In this document: positions 30,916 through 42,018 of the stretch, one piece after another
Numbering within the stretch: the stretch's first letter is position 1
Layout: every line of letters begins with the position of its first letter
NCBI GenBank assembly: GCA_037355855.1
Contig: CM074761.1
Coordinates: 1,178,001-1,242,000 of the forward strand
Direction: 5' to 3'
Length of the DNA stretch: 64,000 nt
DNA from: Pseudo-nitzschia pungens
Lineage: Eukaryota; Bacillariophyta; Bacillariophyceae; Bacillariales; Bacillariaceae
Translations under genes and position numbers: made by a program
Notes under the pieces: model-generated
Seen by the model: the letters and a program-made list of their open reading frames with translations, nothing else
What the model was told of the DNA's origin: nothing
Database searches by the model: none

Positions 30916-33558
30916 ATGTTTTCGGTGGAACCAAGCGTACGAAACGGAACGCAAAGGAAACTCAGAAGTGGACGCAGGCCGAAGAAACCGCGTCAGCGTC
31001 AGGGGGCAAAACAACGGGGAACTCCGCAGCAAATGCAAAAGAGCGTGCGTCGTCATGATGGATACCAAGCAAAAGTGGAAGGTGGCAGTCAACGCCATGA
31101 CACAAATTCGACCATTTGGCGGACTTTGGATGAGGCCAAGAGAAGGCAGGATTCGATTCGAAAGCGCGTCCGAAAGTACGGTCGTAACGACGACGACAGT
31201 GACTACAACGATTCCCCGTCTTCGGAAAATAACATTTCCAACCAAAATCTCGGCGATAGCGATAGTGATGAATATGACGACGAATTTGATTTGAGAATGC
31301 ATGAAAAGAATGTTGATACTCAACAACTCACCGAAGTACAAAAAGTGCCAGAGGAGCAATATTCTGCTATTGCACAAATAAGTTCTCATGAAAGGACAAA
31401 GAGTTTCAACAATAGCACGCGAAGTCATACTGGCACTTTCAAGGAGCATCCGACGAAAGAAACGCGACCAACGAAAAAAGGCCAGATAAGAGTAGCACCT
31501 TTGAATTCTCTAAAACCTGATGGAGTACCCGCGCTGACGCCAGAAGAAGCTATTCGAATGGTGATGGAGCGTCACTCTTACGTTAGTGATAGCGAGGACA
31601 GCGAACACGAAAAATTGACCAGGAAAATACCAGAGCGAAAGAGCTCTTCGACTCATAGCACCGCAGAGATCACTGCAAACACCACAGCTTCTTACCCAGA
31701 CGAAAACCTTCAAGAGAATACTCGTACCCACAGAGAAAAACGTGTATTGGCCTTCAAGAAAAAGAAACACAGAGAGGATACACATCCGATTACGTCCAAA
31801 AACAAAAAATTACACGAGAAACAGCCATCACAGCAGCAGAAGCAGCAACCACAAAGCAACCGCAACGTTGAAAAACCTTCAAGACTTTCTAAAAGCAATC
31901 AACAACAAGCAAAGCAACAGCAAGAAGCTCATCTGGTGATATCATCAAACGAAGATCAAAAGCAGGTTGTTGAGAATGATGAGAATGTTGTTAAAAGAAT
32001 CCAATCGGATGCTTCTGATGCACTCCAACCTTTGGTTCCCTTGCATTCGGAAGTTACTCGTGAGGAAAACAAAGGACACATTGTCGAAAAAGAAGATATC
32101 AATGGACTGTGTCTGCAACTCGAAGAGAAAGGGAATGCTAACGAAGTGACTCACCATAATTCTGATAGGGGAAAAGAAGGACCATTGATAAATTCTATCA
32201 CCGAAGCAACAGATCCTGAATTGATGGTTGCAGACAAGAAATCTCAACAGCGAGCGCTCGTTTTCGAAGGTGTGGCGAAAAGAGGGGAAATTATGGGCAA
32301 TGATAACGAACATAACCGCGTTAGTCACGAGGACGATGACGACGACGACGATGACGACGACGACGACGATGATTATGATTTATTCGGAACAGATAACAGC
32401 ATTGCGAAACAACCAGCACCGGGTTCTTCCGAAAAGCATATTGAACATACCGATGCCGTCACCGAAGGATGCAAGAATCATCCACATGAGCAGAAACACA
32501 AAGTTGATGACAGCGGTGGCGACGACGAAGTGCAAGGAAAAAACAATACTGAAGCCACCAACGTGGTCGGCCTGGAAGAAGATTGGGGACATTTGTCGTT
32601 TCAAACCGCGAAAACATCCAAGTCGGTCATTTCCCGGTATTCAAAAACTTCTTCGACCGCATTGTGGATGAAAGCCGTGGAGCAGGGGGGTAGCGAGAGG
32701 GATCAAGACGACGACATTCTGTTCTTTGATGCCATACAATGCGAAGGAGAATACAGCAACGAGATATCGATGGAGATGAGTGATGATCCATCAATCATCG
32801 CAGCCGACCATTTGAACACAGCCCGGCGAGCACGGGAATGCGACATTCATTCGGAAGACAATAACAGCGATAGAGAAGGATGGAAAAAAAAGATCACGAC
32901 CTTTGTTGGATTCACCATCGGTGCACTGGCTAGCGGCAGCAAGGACAAGGACGACTACGAAAAGGAAAACGAAAACGAAAACGACCAAGACGGCAAAGAC
33001 GACGACGACGACGACGACGACGACGAGTACGAAATCGATCTTTTCGGTGCCGAGCCCGTGTCGCCTCCCCGGACAGGATCTTGCACAAAGAGAGCGGTGG
33101 CCAACTCCAGGTCTCCTAAAATGAATCGCCCCAGGTCAGCGCCGGACGATGAAAAGAAGGTTCCCTCTCGCGAGCTAGAAATCATCCGAAAATGCCAGGA
33201 GCAGATGGAACACATTGTCAAGGACATTGAGCTGCGAGAACGAGAAACCGCTCGCAACAGTCGCGAGGACAAGGAGTTGCGTCGCCGGGAGGAAGAAGAC
33301 AGGGCTCCGATACGAAGGGAAGTTATGGCGTACCGAAAAATGATGGAGGGAATGGGCAAGAGCGAAAAGCTGGCGCCGCTCGACAGCAGAGAAGCCGCAC
33401 AAGATTACGACGATCGGCTGGCGATGTGCAAGACGCTCAAAGAGCAGGAGAGGAAAAACAAAATGAACGAACTCAACATGTTGAGAATGGATATGGAAGG
33501 TCAAGGGATGCGCGGCGGCCAATCCCAAGGCTGTACGTGTTCTTGTGTTATCAGTTAG
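30916..33558 (+). CDS. Disordered acidic protein with C-terminal CaaX prenylation box
   Basis: 880 aa, single exon; start at MFSVEPSV, the first ATG of the frame. The N-terminus is basic (KLRSGRRPKKPRQRQG), the centre polar and Gln/Ser-rich. Two Asp runs (about 32330-32375 and 33000-33027) are each followed by a similar motif, YDLFGTD and YEIDLFGAEP. Residues about 745-870 form a charged coiled coil (IRKCQEQMEHIVKDIELRER; KELRRREEEDRA). The last residues are CTCSCVIS: a CaaX box (CVIS, suited to farnesylation) with two upstream Cys that could be palmitoylated, much like the tail of H-Ras. Membrane attachment of the C-terminus is therefore predicted. Otherwise the protein is unrecognised. Confidence 0.72.
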   Translation: MFSVEPSVRNGTQRKLRSGRRPKKPRQRQGAKQRGTPQQMQKSVRRHDGYQAKVEGGSQRHDTNSTIWRTLDEAKRRQDSIRKRVRKYGRNDDDSDYNDSPSSENNISNQNLGDSDSDEYDDEFDLRMHEKNVDTQQLTEVQKVPEEQYSAIAQISSHERTKSFNNSTRSHTGTFKEHPTKETRPTKKGQIRVAPLNSLKPDGVPALTPEEAIRMVMERHSYVSDSEDSEHEKLTRKIPERKSSSTHSTAEITANTTASYPDENLQENTRTHREKRVLAFKKKKHREDTHPITSKNKKLHEKQPSQQQKQQPQSNRNVEKPSRLSKSNQQQAKQQQEAHLVISSNEDQKQVVENDENVVKRIQSDASDALQPLVPLHSEVTREENKGHIVEKEDINGLCLQLEEKGNANEVTHHNSDRGKEGPLINSITEATDPELMVADKKSQQRALVFEGVAKRGEIMGNDNEHNRVSHEDDDDDDDDDDDDDDYDLFGTDNSIAKQPAPGSSEKHIEHTDAVTEGCKNHPHEQKHKVDDSGGDDEVQGKNNTEATNVVGLEEDWGHLSFQTAKTSKSVISRYSKTSSTALWMKAVEQGGSERDQDDDILFFDAIQCEGEYSNEISMEMSDDPSIIAADHLNTARRARECDIHSEDNNSDREGWKKKITTFVGFTIGALASGSKDKDDYEKENENENDQDGKDDDDDDDDDEYEIDLFGAEPVSPPRTGSCTKRAVANSRSPKMNRPRSAPDDEKKVPSRELEIIRKCQEQMEHIVKDIELRERETARNSREDKELRRREEEDRAPIRREVMAYRKMMEGMGKSEKLAPLDSREAAQDYDDRLAMCKTLKEQERKNKMNELNMLRMDMEGQGMRGGQSQGCTCSCVIS

Positions 33559-34873
33559 ATTCATGGTGTGAAGCACACAACGCACGGACGATATTATTAG
33601 TGATGTGCTTCTGCCAAATACTTGGTATTGTAGAAAGTATGAAACGAGAGGAAATTGAAACTTGAGAGACGGGGGAGCTCTCAGCATATTTGGAAGGCAA
33701 CGATAAACTTCAAATGGAACCTAATATTATAGCGCATTCTGCTTTTCTACAAAAGACCAACAACCTTCGTGGACACCCTTTCGTTCAGCTCTCTATGTCC
33801 ATATGATAGATGAATAAATCACACCTCCCATGAGTTTGCTACATGGACTCTTGATTGAACCGGGGTACCGATATGGATTTGAGAACAAAGAATCATCGCG
33901 ATGATCCGTCATCAGGCTACCGGAAAACGGACATTCCAGCTAACGTTGCTGTCTCTGGTGCTGAATTTAGGTTCAGCAAGCGGTGCAAACGGATATCAGC
34001 GAAAAAACTCTGTTCACACGGTACGCAAACTCAATACACAGGCTCCAATGGGCTTTCTTTCTGCTTTCAACGACAAATTCATCTGCGTAATTTGGGAGGC
34101 ATTCGGTTTCTGCTGTACCAAAACATTGTGAAGATAGAAAGTAGGGCTAAGATTCGATTCTATAGCACAGCGATAGTACCGGTACGAGTACTTCCGTTCC
34201 AAATGGTAAGGTTTATGCGTAGCTTTGCGACAAGAATGATCTGGTCGCCTTTCAACTTTAGGTTTGTTTTTAAGCCTCCCCCGGCTCATTTCTCAACGCC
34301 TAGAGGGAACTAAATAACCGAAACGCATTGCGCGCCGTCTAGCCTTGCTCCGTCAAGCGACGACGCTCGATGACATTGTCCCGTCCTCAGCCCCACAATA
34401 AAGAAAGGTCGGAGAAATAATGGAAGTACAAGTACTAACAGCGTACCAGATACACTGGGTTAGTACTACGTACAGTGCGTTCGAACGAAGGAACAAATCC
34501 ATCTAGGCCCTGCTTGGTGTTTGCACGTGTGCCTTCGTGATATTCACGGTTGGGGAATTCTGGATTGTTTTTTTTGTCATGGTATGGCAGGTGGGAAGAG
34601 AGGACGCGACTTCTCCTTCTCTCGATGGCACGCTAGATGAGGAGTGCTACGCTTGGGATTCATTTTGACGATTGGTTCCCCACACACCCCTGTTGTACCG
34701 TACGAGTGGTGGTAGTTATTGGTCATACCCGTACGGTAAACGACACATCCACCAAAAACTGTTTCGATCAACAACAACAAAATAGCTTGAGTGAATAAGA
34801 ATAGTAGAGGAGAGGCTCACAGTAGTGTTGAGTGTGTTGTTTTCCGGAAAGGAGCGAGAAAGAAAGAGACACG
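33559..34873. other. Intergenic
   Basis: About 1.3 kb with no supported gene; ORFs at 33855-34313 overlap in three frames with no motif. GTACGAGTAC strings near 34180 and 34700. Confidence 0.5.
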
Positions 34874-36675
34874 ATGGCTTCGAAGGTACGATGCGCATTA
34901 AGATGTTTGGTGTTTGGTTTCGAATTTATGATGTTGGCGCATGTGTGTTCGTATGCGCATGTGCATGTGCATGTGCATGAGCATTTGGGTTTATGGTTGA
35001 GGTTGTGGTTGCGGTTGTGTGTTTAGAACCCAAAACTAAAGTCGTTTGGAATCCCGTTTCATACCGAAATGCATTTCATGCCTCATTCCTTACCTCAGTT
35101 CATTGCATACCATTGCATACCGCATTGTTTTGCATGTGTCCCATTCGAATCAATCGATCGATCGATTCGATCCTCGTTCTCTTCCGCAGGATGAGGAAGT
35201 GAAGGTCAAACGGGAGGAGGAAGGCGATATCGTAACCCTGGAGAACGAGACCGAAGAGCACGGCACGACCGAAGAGCCCGCCACCCCCGCAGAAGCGGAC
35301 GCCGGCGAAGCCAGCGGCAGCCGATGAGGAGGACGACAGCGACAAGAAGCGACGTGTGTACGTCGGAAACCTGGCCTGGGAGGTCAGCTGGCAGGACCTG
35401 AAGGACCTAATGAAAACCCTGAACCACGAGGTGATACGGGTCGACATCATGCAGACGAGCGACGGGCGCTCGAAGGGCTGCGGCATTGTCGAATTCGCCA
35501 CGCCGGAGGGCGCCGCGGAAGCCGTGCTCACGTTGAACGACACGGAGCTGTCGGGCCGCCGGATCTTTGTCCGGGAGGACCGAGAAAACGCAAGCAGCAG
35601 CGGCCCCGGGGGGCGCGACTACGCCTCCCGGGGCGGCGGTCGGTACAACAACGCCCAGCGCGGCAATCGGTACCACGGAGGCAACAACCACGGCGGAAGC
35701 GGCGGCTACAACAACCACATCGGCGGCAACCACCAAACGGTGTCGTCCGATCCCGAGTCCCAGTCGCGACGCGTGTACGTCGGCAACATGAGCTGGGACG
35801 TCACCTGGTCCGACCTAAAGGACCACATGAAATCCGCCGGCGAGGTTGTACGAGCGGATGTGATCTGCGAGCACAATGGCCGTTCCAAGGGATGCGGGAT
35901 CGTGGAATTCGAGACGGAGGAGGGTGCCCAGAAGGCCATCGAGACCCTCACGCACACGGAACTCCGGGGACGCATGATCTTCGTTCGCGAGGACCGCGAG
36001 GGAAGCGGCAGCGAGGGGAAGGGAGGCCACGCCCCCCGACGAATCGGTGCCTACGGCTCGAACCCCAACCAAACCAGCAACAACAACTCGGTCTACGTGT
36101 GGAATCTCTCATATGATGTGAGCTGGCAGGACCTAAAGGACCACATGCGAAAGGCGGGAAACGTCGACCAGGCAACAATACTCACCGGCAGCGACGGGTC
36201 CACCAGCATTGGTTGTGGCATCGTCGTGTACCAGTCCGCGAGAGACGCCGCGAGGGCCATCCGGGAGCTCCAGGAGTCCGATCTGAAGGGACGACCCGTG
36301 CGGCTGCGGGAGGACAAGATTGCCAGTGCGGGAAGTCGCAGCGACAGAGGAGCGAGAGGTGGACGAGGTAGCGGCCGGGGAGGACGACTCGGTGGCGGAA
36401 AAATCCATGCCGACGAGGCATCGTCGTCCGAGGTGACACAGCTCTACGTGGGAAATTTGTCCTATGAAACGACGTGGAAAGAACTGAAGGAACACTTCAA
36501 ACAAGCCGGAGACGTTGTGAGAGCCGACGTCAAAACCTCTGACAATGGGCGTTCCAAGGGATTTGGAATTGTCAAGTTTGCTCGTGCCGAAGATGCCCAA
36601 ACAGCGATTTCGACTCTGAGCGGCGTCGAGCTTGACGGCCGTCCCCTGGAAGTACGCCCCGATCACAAGGCCTGA
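34874..36675 (+). CDS. Four-RRM RNA-binding protein with RGG linkers
   Basis: Four tandem RNA recognition motifs. Each begins [VL]YVxN[LM] (RNP2), with RNP1 as SKGCGIVEF in RRM1 and RRM2, SIGCGIVVY in RRM3 and SKGFGIVKF in RRM4. Linkers are Gly/Arg/Asn-rich (35590-35720; RGARGGRGSGRGGRLGGG near 36340). The layout resembles yeast Gbp2/Hrb1-type or plant/algal nucleolin-type mRNA proteins. Exon 1 is just MASK (34874-34885), cut by GTACGA. Two acceptors are possible. AG at 35292 gives MASK-KRTPAKPAAADEEDDSD in frame with RRM1 (intron 34886-35292, 464 aa). AG at 35189 gives a GC-rich acidic segment (DEEVKVKREEEGD onward) that ends in a stop at 35325-35327 unless 35199-35292 is spliced too. RRM3 lacks the usual aromatic RNP1 residues. 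The gene is strongly GC-biased compared with its neighbours. Confidence 0.85.
34952..34985 (+). repeat. (GCATGT)n in first intron of RRM gene
   Basis: Four to five GCATGT/GCATGA units inside the first intron; simple-sequence repeat. Confidence 0.85.
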
Positions 36676-38203
36676 TCTTGGGGATGGATGGATCGAACGG
36701 AACGAATTCAAACGAAATCAAACGAAACGGATCGAAAAAAAAAAAAAGCGCAGCAAGAAGTGTCAGTGGTAGGATAAAGTGAAAGTGAAAAAAGGATATG
36801 TATGGTTTCAAGCACATATGTATTCATGGTAATGTGTTGATGTATTGGCACTTGTTGCATGGAAATCAAAATGTGTGTACGTGAATGTCAAAGGAAGAAG
36901 AATAACACAAAAGTTATCTACATGGAAGTATTCATAACATCTTCTTCTTCTCTCTGCGGATAATTAAATTTTGACGGGGAATGGATGGACTAATTTTATT
37001 TGAGAAGATAATCAAGAAACGAATCGAAGTATTGTCACAATAATAAGTAATGCTAATACTTTTAAGTTCGAAGCATGATGCAGTTGTAGCATTTCGTGCG
37101 TCTTCTGACTCGACAATTGTGCCACGCGCGGTACACGTATCGTACAGTCCGAGACCCAGAACTTTACTCTGCTGCACTACAATGTTACCGAATCACAAGC
37201 GGACAGACGTTCTCGAACAAAAGTTTCATTGTAAGACTTGGAAATCTCTTTTCTTTCAACACTAGTACCGGCAGGCTATCTCTTTTTGGCACCACGATAT
37301 CAGGTATCATCAACCTCATACTATCAAACAAATCAAAACAAGTTTCCGCCCTCTCCTTTTTGGTTGATATTGGTTTTAGTTGTCTGATTCAAGTTGAATT
37401 TGTTCAACGAAGGAAAGGAACCAAGGTGCAGGTTTGAAGAACATCAACAACTGATGTTTTCATGGTTCCACAGCGTGATGATGGGGTCTATTGCAGGCAT
37501 AGAACTAGTAGTGGAGTTTGGATGAGATGCGATGTTAGAAAATGAAACAATGCTAGAGAGTCATGATGCAAGCGATGAAGAATCAGTGTTCCTTCTTGCC
37601 GATTGGTCAAATTCCGATTTAATGCTTTTGAACCCAACCAGTATGGAACAAGAAAGAGCAAGAACTCTAGGTGAAAGGAAATCAGAATAGTACTACTATA
37701 GCAGGAGGAATAATCTCTGGTGATGATCATGGGGATATCATCAGCTGCAATATATTGCACGCAACTGAGGTTTACTTCACCGAATCAATACACACCATAC
37801 AGTAAGCCAAGCGAGTAAGAATGAAGTTCATGATATGTTCACTGAAGTGTGTTTGTGTTTGCGAGAGGAACAACGAGCACGATGTATTTACTACGAAAGG
37901 TCAGAGTTCTCAGTACGAGTACGTAGTACCAGGTACATACCCGTATTCCGCTTTCTGCCGAAGCTGACGATGCGGAATACTTGTTCCGGTACGTACGTAG
38001 TCGTAATCGTTCGTACATGTGCGGAAGGATTACACTACTGTTGTACATCGTAAGGTTAACCTTACCGTACATTCTCGAATTGAAAAAAAAAACTTCCTAC
38101 TACATCACAGTTTCAAGTTTCAAATTGAAACCTCTGATTGGAAGTCGAAGAAAATTCTAATTCTAATAGTTCGTTGTACCTGACTGCCGTACTCTGGTGG
38201 AAA
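36676..38203. other. Intergenic
   Basis: About 1.5 kb. Short ORFs (37096-37437, 37835-38053) have no signature. GTACGTAGTACCAGGTAC and GTAAGGTTAACCTTACCG palindromic strings at about 37915-38070. Confidence 0.5.
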
Positions 38204-39607
38204 ATGTCATCGTTACCTTCTAACGGATTCATCAGTGGTGTTTCAGCGGCGCTTTTCGGCCCGTTTTTGATGGTCTTGGGTTTCATGATCTGGGACGACG
38301 ATTGGACGAAGAAGAATGGGTCGGCTTTTTCGTTGAACATGTTCAAATGCAACCTTGCTGCACTGGGGTTCTTGCTCGCAATTTTTGTCTCTGAAGTCAC
38401 CGGAAAAGATGAGGAGCAGCCATTACCAATTCCTCGCGGCGGTACATCACTTAGTGAAGTCATGGACACTATCGGAATGAACATCAGCCCTTTCCAAAAC
38501 GCAAATGTGAAATTCTTGTACATATCCTCAATCATCGGAATTTTGATTGGAGATTGGACTTGGCTCGAAGGCTTAAAATACCTGGGTGCACGTAAAGTGA
38601 TCGTCATGGATTCTTTGAAGCCTTTCTTGGCAGCTTTCACCGGATGGGTGTTTTTCGACGAAAAATTCAACAATCCTTTGATGGCATTGATCGGCTTGAC
38701 ACTAACAGTTTTGGGGGTCGCTCTTGTTGGGTTCGAAGTAGAGCACGACAAAGAACAGGAATCTCGCTGTGGTGATGGCGGCGTGGTGGATATTGCGGAA
38801 AACCGAAACGGTGACGAAACTCATGCGATAACCATTAAAAAGGACGGTGAGGGGAAGGAAGTATCGCAAACATTGAACTATGGGATTTTCATGTCAATAT
38901 CAAACGTCGCGTTACACACTGTGGGTGCGTGTTTGACCAAGAAATTTGGTGTCGAAATGACAACCTGGGAAATAAATTTTGTACGTTTTGGATTCTCGGG
39001 CGTTTGCATGTTGATTGTAGCGATCTTGCTGCAAATACGAGATCGGGTATTGCATGATCCAAAGGGATCCAAAGGGCAATCGTCGCGATTCCGATTGTCC
39101 ACATCAGCAAAGCATTACAACGCTATTCCAACAACAACAACAACAACAACAACAACAGTCGTTTCATTGGATACATCTTCAATATACTCCTCTGGTCACC
39201 GTGAAACACGGTGGTACGCTATGCCAAATTTATCGCGAGCGTCGTGGATACGAGTTATTCTGGGAGTGGCATTTGTGTCCTTTATGAACCCGTGAGTAGA
39301 AGAAGAGATGACATTATTCGATGTTTTCCGTGTCATTCGTTCTATTCGCACCATAGGACTAGTGCTTCATGTTATCGCATTCCAACCTAACAATTATTCT
39401 GTTTTCAAAAGAGCATTGGTGAATTACGCAATGTTCCAAATCCCTTTTGCGTTGTTATTGACTTTGGAATCCATTGGACCTCTGTATACGTTACCTCTAA
39501 CATTGGTGATGCACAAACAGTGCCCCTCGTTGAGAGCGTCGCTGGGTGCAGCATTTGCTGTGATAGGGATTATTTTACTGTCTTTGAACGGGAGAACTTA
39601 CTTATAG
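38204..39607 (+). CDS. EamA/DMT-superfamily membrane transporter
   Basis: Two exons, 38204-39291 and 39412-39607; the intron (GTGAGT to AAAAG, 120 nt, phase 2) joins SFMNP to ALVNYAMFQIP. The product is 427 aa. The start is the ATG of MSSLPSNGF; upstream the frame opens only with TTG. About ten hydrophobic segments form two halves, each with an EamA-like pattern. The first half has SIIGILIGDWTWLEGLKYLG then ARKVIVMDSLKPFLAAFTGW, followed by LMALIGLTLTVLGVALVGFE. The second half begins GIFMSISNVALHTVGACLTK and ends GPLYTLPLTLVMHK, then GAAFAVIGIILLSL. A loop with a poly-Thr tract (ACA repeats near 39130-39155) separates later helices. Members export or exchange small metabolites or nucleotide sugars; the substrate is unknown. 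Confidence 0.75.
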
Positions 39608-39849
39608 CGACGTGAGGAAATTCTGTGTAGGAAATGATTTTCTTGGAAGATATTAATAGTACATGTAAATCATTGGACGTGTAATGCAGAATGGAATCAG
39701 GGCGTATTTTGAGTTTGCTTCCTTGCACGTGGGAACGAAGACAAAAAGAAGTTATTTGACGAAGAACTACATTCTGATCGTGTCTTTTCACCAGTTGAAA
39801 CACATTTGATCCTGATGAATTACAAACTATCATTACAAACAGTCCAGAT

Positions 39850-42018
39850 TTAGACGAGTTTGTCGTCGCGAAGATTTTTATTACTATCCCCATCGAATTG
39901 AAGAGACAACCTTTTTCCGAACGGATTCTTTTCATCGTCTCCTTGTTTACGCATGTAGAGGTATCCGCCAACCGCAGCGCCAGCGGCGACAGCGACGCCA
40001 GTCAACACACCAAAAACGACACCGACTGTTTTGCCAGCGCTTCTTTTCTTGATGTTTTCTTCCTTTTCGATCGGAGTTTCGTCGGCTGTTTCGGCGTCCT
40101 GGCCATCGACAAGGTCTTTGTCAACAACGTCGGGTACATTAAAAGAATTCTTATTATTCACAAAAATTGCAGTATTTTCCGCGTCAAGTTTCTCGGTTGT
40201 CAAATCTGACCAAATGATGTCATACTCATTTGTAGCTTCATCAAACTTTACAATCATTCCTTCAATCCATACACCATCCTTTTCCTTGTACACAGGAGTT
40301 TGCACTTGATAAGGACCCTTGATTTCCTCCGGTGCTTCTTCCCGGGCTTCCAAAACTTCTTCCCCGACCTCCGTTTCCTGTCCCGAAGCCTTGTCGTCAA
40401 AAGCATTCTTGTTGTTCACAAAAATGGCAATTGTTTCCGCATCAAATTTCTCGATAGTCAAATCTGACCACATAATTTCATACACATTTGCAGCTTCATC
40501 AAACCTTACAATGATTCCTTCAAGCCATTTGCCATCCTTTTCCTTGTACACAGGAGTTTGCTCTTGATACGGACCCGCAATTTCCGCCTCTTCACCTGAT
40601 TCCGCGCTGTCTTCGGCGGCAGTTTCCTTAGGAGAAGGACCGTCCATTTCAGCTTCTTCACCATCAGGGTTTTCTTCACCTTCCTCATCAAGTTCATCGC
40701 CTGTTTCGCCTGGTTCCGTGTTCTCTTCGGCGTCAGCTTCCTCTGGGAAGGCACCATCAAGTTCCTCCTCTTCACCAGTATGATTTCCTTCACCTGGTTT
40801 TATGTCCTCTTCGGCGTCAACTTCCTCTGGAGAGTCTACATCAAGTTCCTCTTCTTCACCAACAGGGTTTTCTTCACCTTCCCCATCAAGTTCATCGCCT
40901 CCTTCGCCTGGTTCCATGTTCTCTCCGGAGTCAGCTTCCTCTGGAGATTCTACATCAAGTTCCTGTTCTGCACCTTCCTCATCAAGTTCATCGCCTCCTT
41001 CGTCTGGTTCCATGTTCTCTTCGGCGTCAGCTTCCTCTGGGAAGGCACCATCAAGTTCCTCCTCTTCACCAGTATGATTTCCTTCACCTGGTTTTATGTC
41101 CTCTTCGGCGTCAACTTCCTCTGGAGAGTCTACATCAAGTTCCTCTTCTTCACCAACAGGGTTTTCTTCACCTTCCCCATCAAGTTCATCGCCTCCTTCG
41201 CCTGGTTCCATGTTCTCTCCGGAGTCAGCTTCCTCTGGAGATTCTACATCAAGTTCCTGTTCTGCACCTTCCTCATCAAGTTCATCGCCTCCTTCGTCTG
41301 GTTCCATGTTCTCTTCGGCGTCAGCTTCCTCTGGGAAGGCACCATCAACTTCCGCTTCTTCACCTTCCTCATCAAGTTCATCGCCTTCCTCGCCTGGTTC
41401 CATGTCCACTTCGGCGTCAGTTTCCTCTGGAGAGCCTACATCCTCTTCTTCACCTTCCTCGCCTGGTTCCATGTCCTCTTCGGCGTCAGTTTCCTCTGGA
41501 GAGCCTACATCCTCTTCTTTACCTTCCTCGCCTGGTTCCATGTCCTCTTCGGCGTCAGCTTCCTCTGGAGAGTCTACATCAAGTTCCTGTTCTGCACCTT
41601 CCTCACCAAGTTCATCGCCTTCGGCGTCAGTTTCCTCTGGAGAGCCTACATCAATTTCCTCTTCTTCATCGTGGTTTTCTTCACCTTCCTCATCAATTTG
41701 TTGCTCTTCACCAGCACTCTCGGTTTCACCTTGCGCTTTTGCGAACTGCTCATTTCTGACGTAAGTGCCGACAGTTTCCGCATCGACCATTTCAGTCGAC
41801 ATGTCTGACCAAACAACTTCGTAAACGTCCGTCGCAGGATCATAATCAACGATAGAACCGTCGGTCCATTGATCGGGTGCACCATCAACAGGCTTGAACA
41901 CATCCGTATCCGTCGGATAAACAACAGAGTCAAAAGACTGCGAGCTTGCCAACCATGCTGTTACTAACAATATCAACGAAACAAAGTGTTTCTTAAAGGT
42001 TCTCATTCCTGCACTCAT
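39850..42018 (-). CDS. Secretory type I membrane protein, Tudor/SH3-like domains and acidic repeats
   Basis: 722 aa, single exon, starting at MSAGMRTF (the longer frame starts only with GTG). A signal peptide (FVSLILLVTAWLASS) is followed by a small beta domain (about 30-85: WTDGSIVDYDPATDVYEVVW). Two more copies lie at about 483-540 and 570-630 (VYKEKDGKWLEGIIVRFDEA; VYKEKDGVWIEGMIVKFDEA). These read like Tudor/Agenet SH3-type barrels. Between them about 400 residues repeat variants of EEGDELDEEGEE-x-SPEEADAEE-x-MEPGE. A transmembrane helix (about 666-690, VVFGVLTGVAVAAGAAVGGY) and a short basic tail end the protein. Topology implies the Tudor-like copies are luminal or extracellular. Tandem duplication has enlarged the gene. 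Function unknown; frustule or wall matrix is conceivable but unproven. Confidence 0.7.
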   Translation of the reverse strand: MSAGMRTFKKHFVSLILLVTAWLASSQSFDSVVYPTDTDVFKPVDGAPDQWTDGSIVDYDPATDVYEVVWSDMSTEMVDAETVGTYVRNEQFAKAQGETESAGEEQQIDEEGEENHDEEEEIDVGSPEETDAEGDELGEEGAEQELDVDSPEEADAEEDMEPGEEGKEEDVGSPEETDAEEDMEPGEEGEEEDVGSPEETDAEVDMEPGEEGDELDEEGEEAEVDGAFPEEADAEENMEPDEGGDELDEEGAEQELDVESPEEADSGENMEPGEGGDELDGEGEENPVGEEEELDVDSPEEVDAEEDIKPGEGNHTGEEEELDGAFPEEADAEENMEPDEGGDELDEEGAEQELDVESPEEADSGENMEPGEGGDELDGEGEENPVGEEEELDVDSPEEVDAEEDIKPGEGNHTGEEEELDGAFPEEADAEENTEPGETGDELDEEGEENPDGEEAEMDGPSPKETAAEDSAESGEEAEIAGPYQEQTPVYKEKDGKWLEGIIVRFDEAANVYEIMWSDLTIEKFDAETIAIFVNNKNAFDDKASGQETEVGEEVLEAREEAPEEIKGPYQVQTPVYKEKDGVWIEGMIVKFDEATNEYDIIWSDLTTEKLDAENTAIFVNNKNSFNVPDVVDKDLVDGQDAETADETPIEKEENIKKRSAGKTVGVVFGVLTGVAVAAGAAVGGYLYMRKQGDDEKNPFGKRLSLQFDGDSNKNLRDDKLV
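40730..41345 (-). repeat. 294-bp tandem repeat inside acidic protein gene
   Basis: Two nearly identical 294-bp units (period shown by the same string at 40781 and 41075) encode 98 residues each. The shorter units on either side are related but diverged. The period is a multiple of three, so the frame is kept. High identity points to a recent duplication or ongoing unequal exchange. Confidence 0.9.

Noticed and set aside
40780..41808. Long plus-strand ORF antisense to the acidic repeat gene, giving a hydrophobic repetitive protein
   Set aside because: It is an artefact of the biased codon use of the GAA/GAG/GAC-rich repeats on the other strand; no start context or signature.
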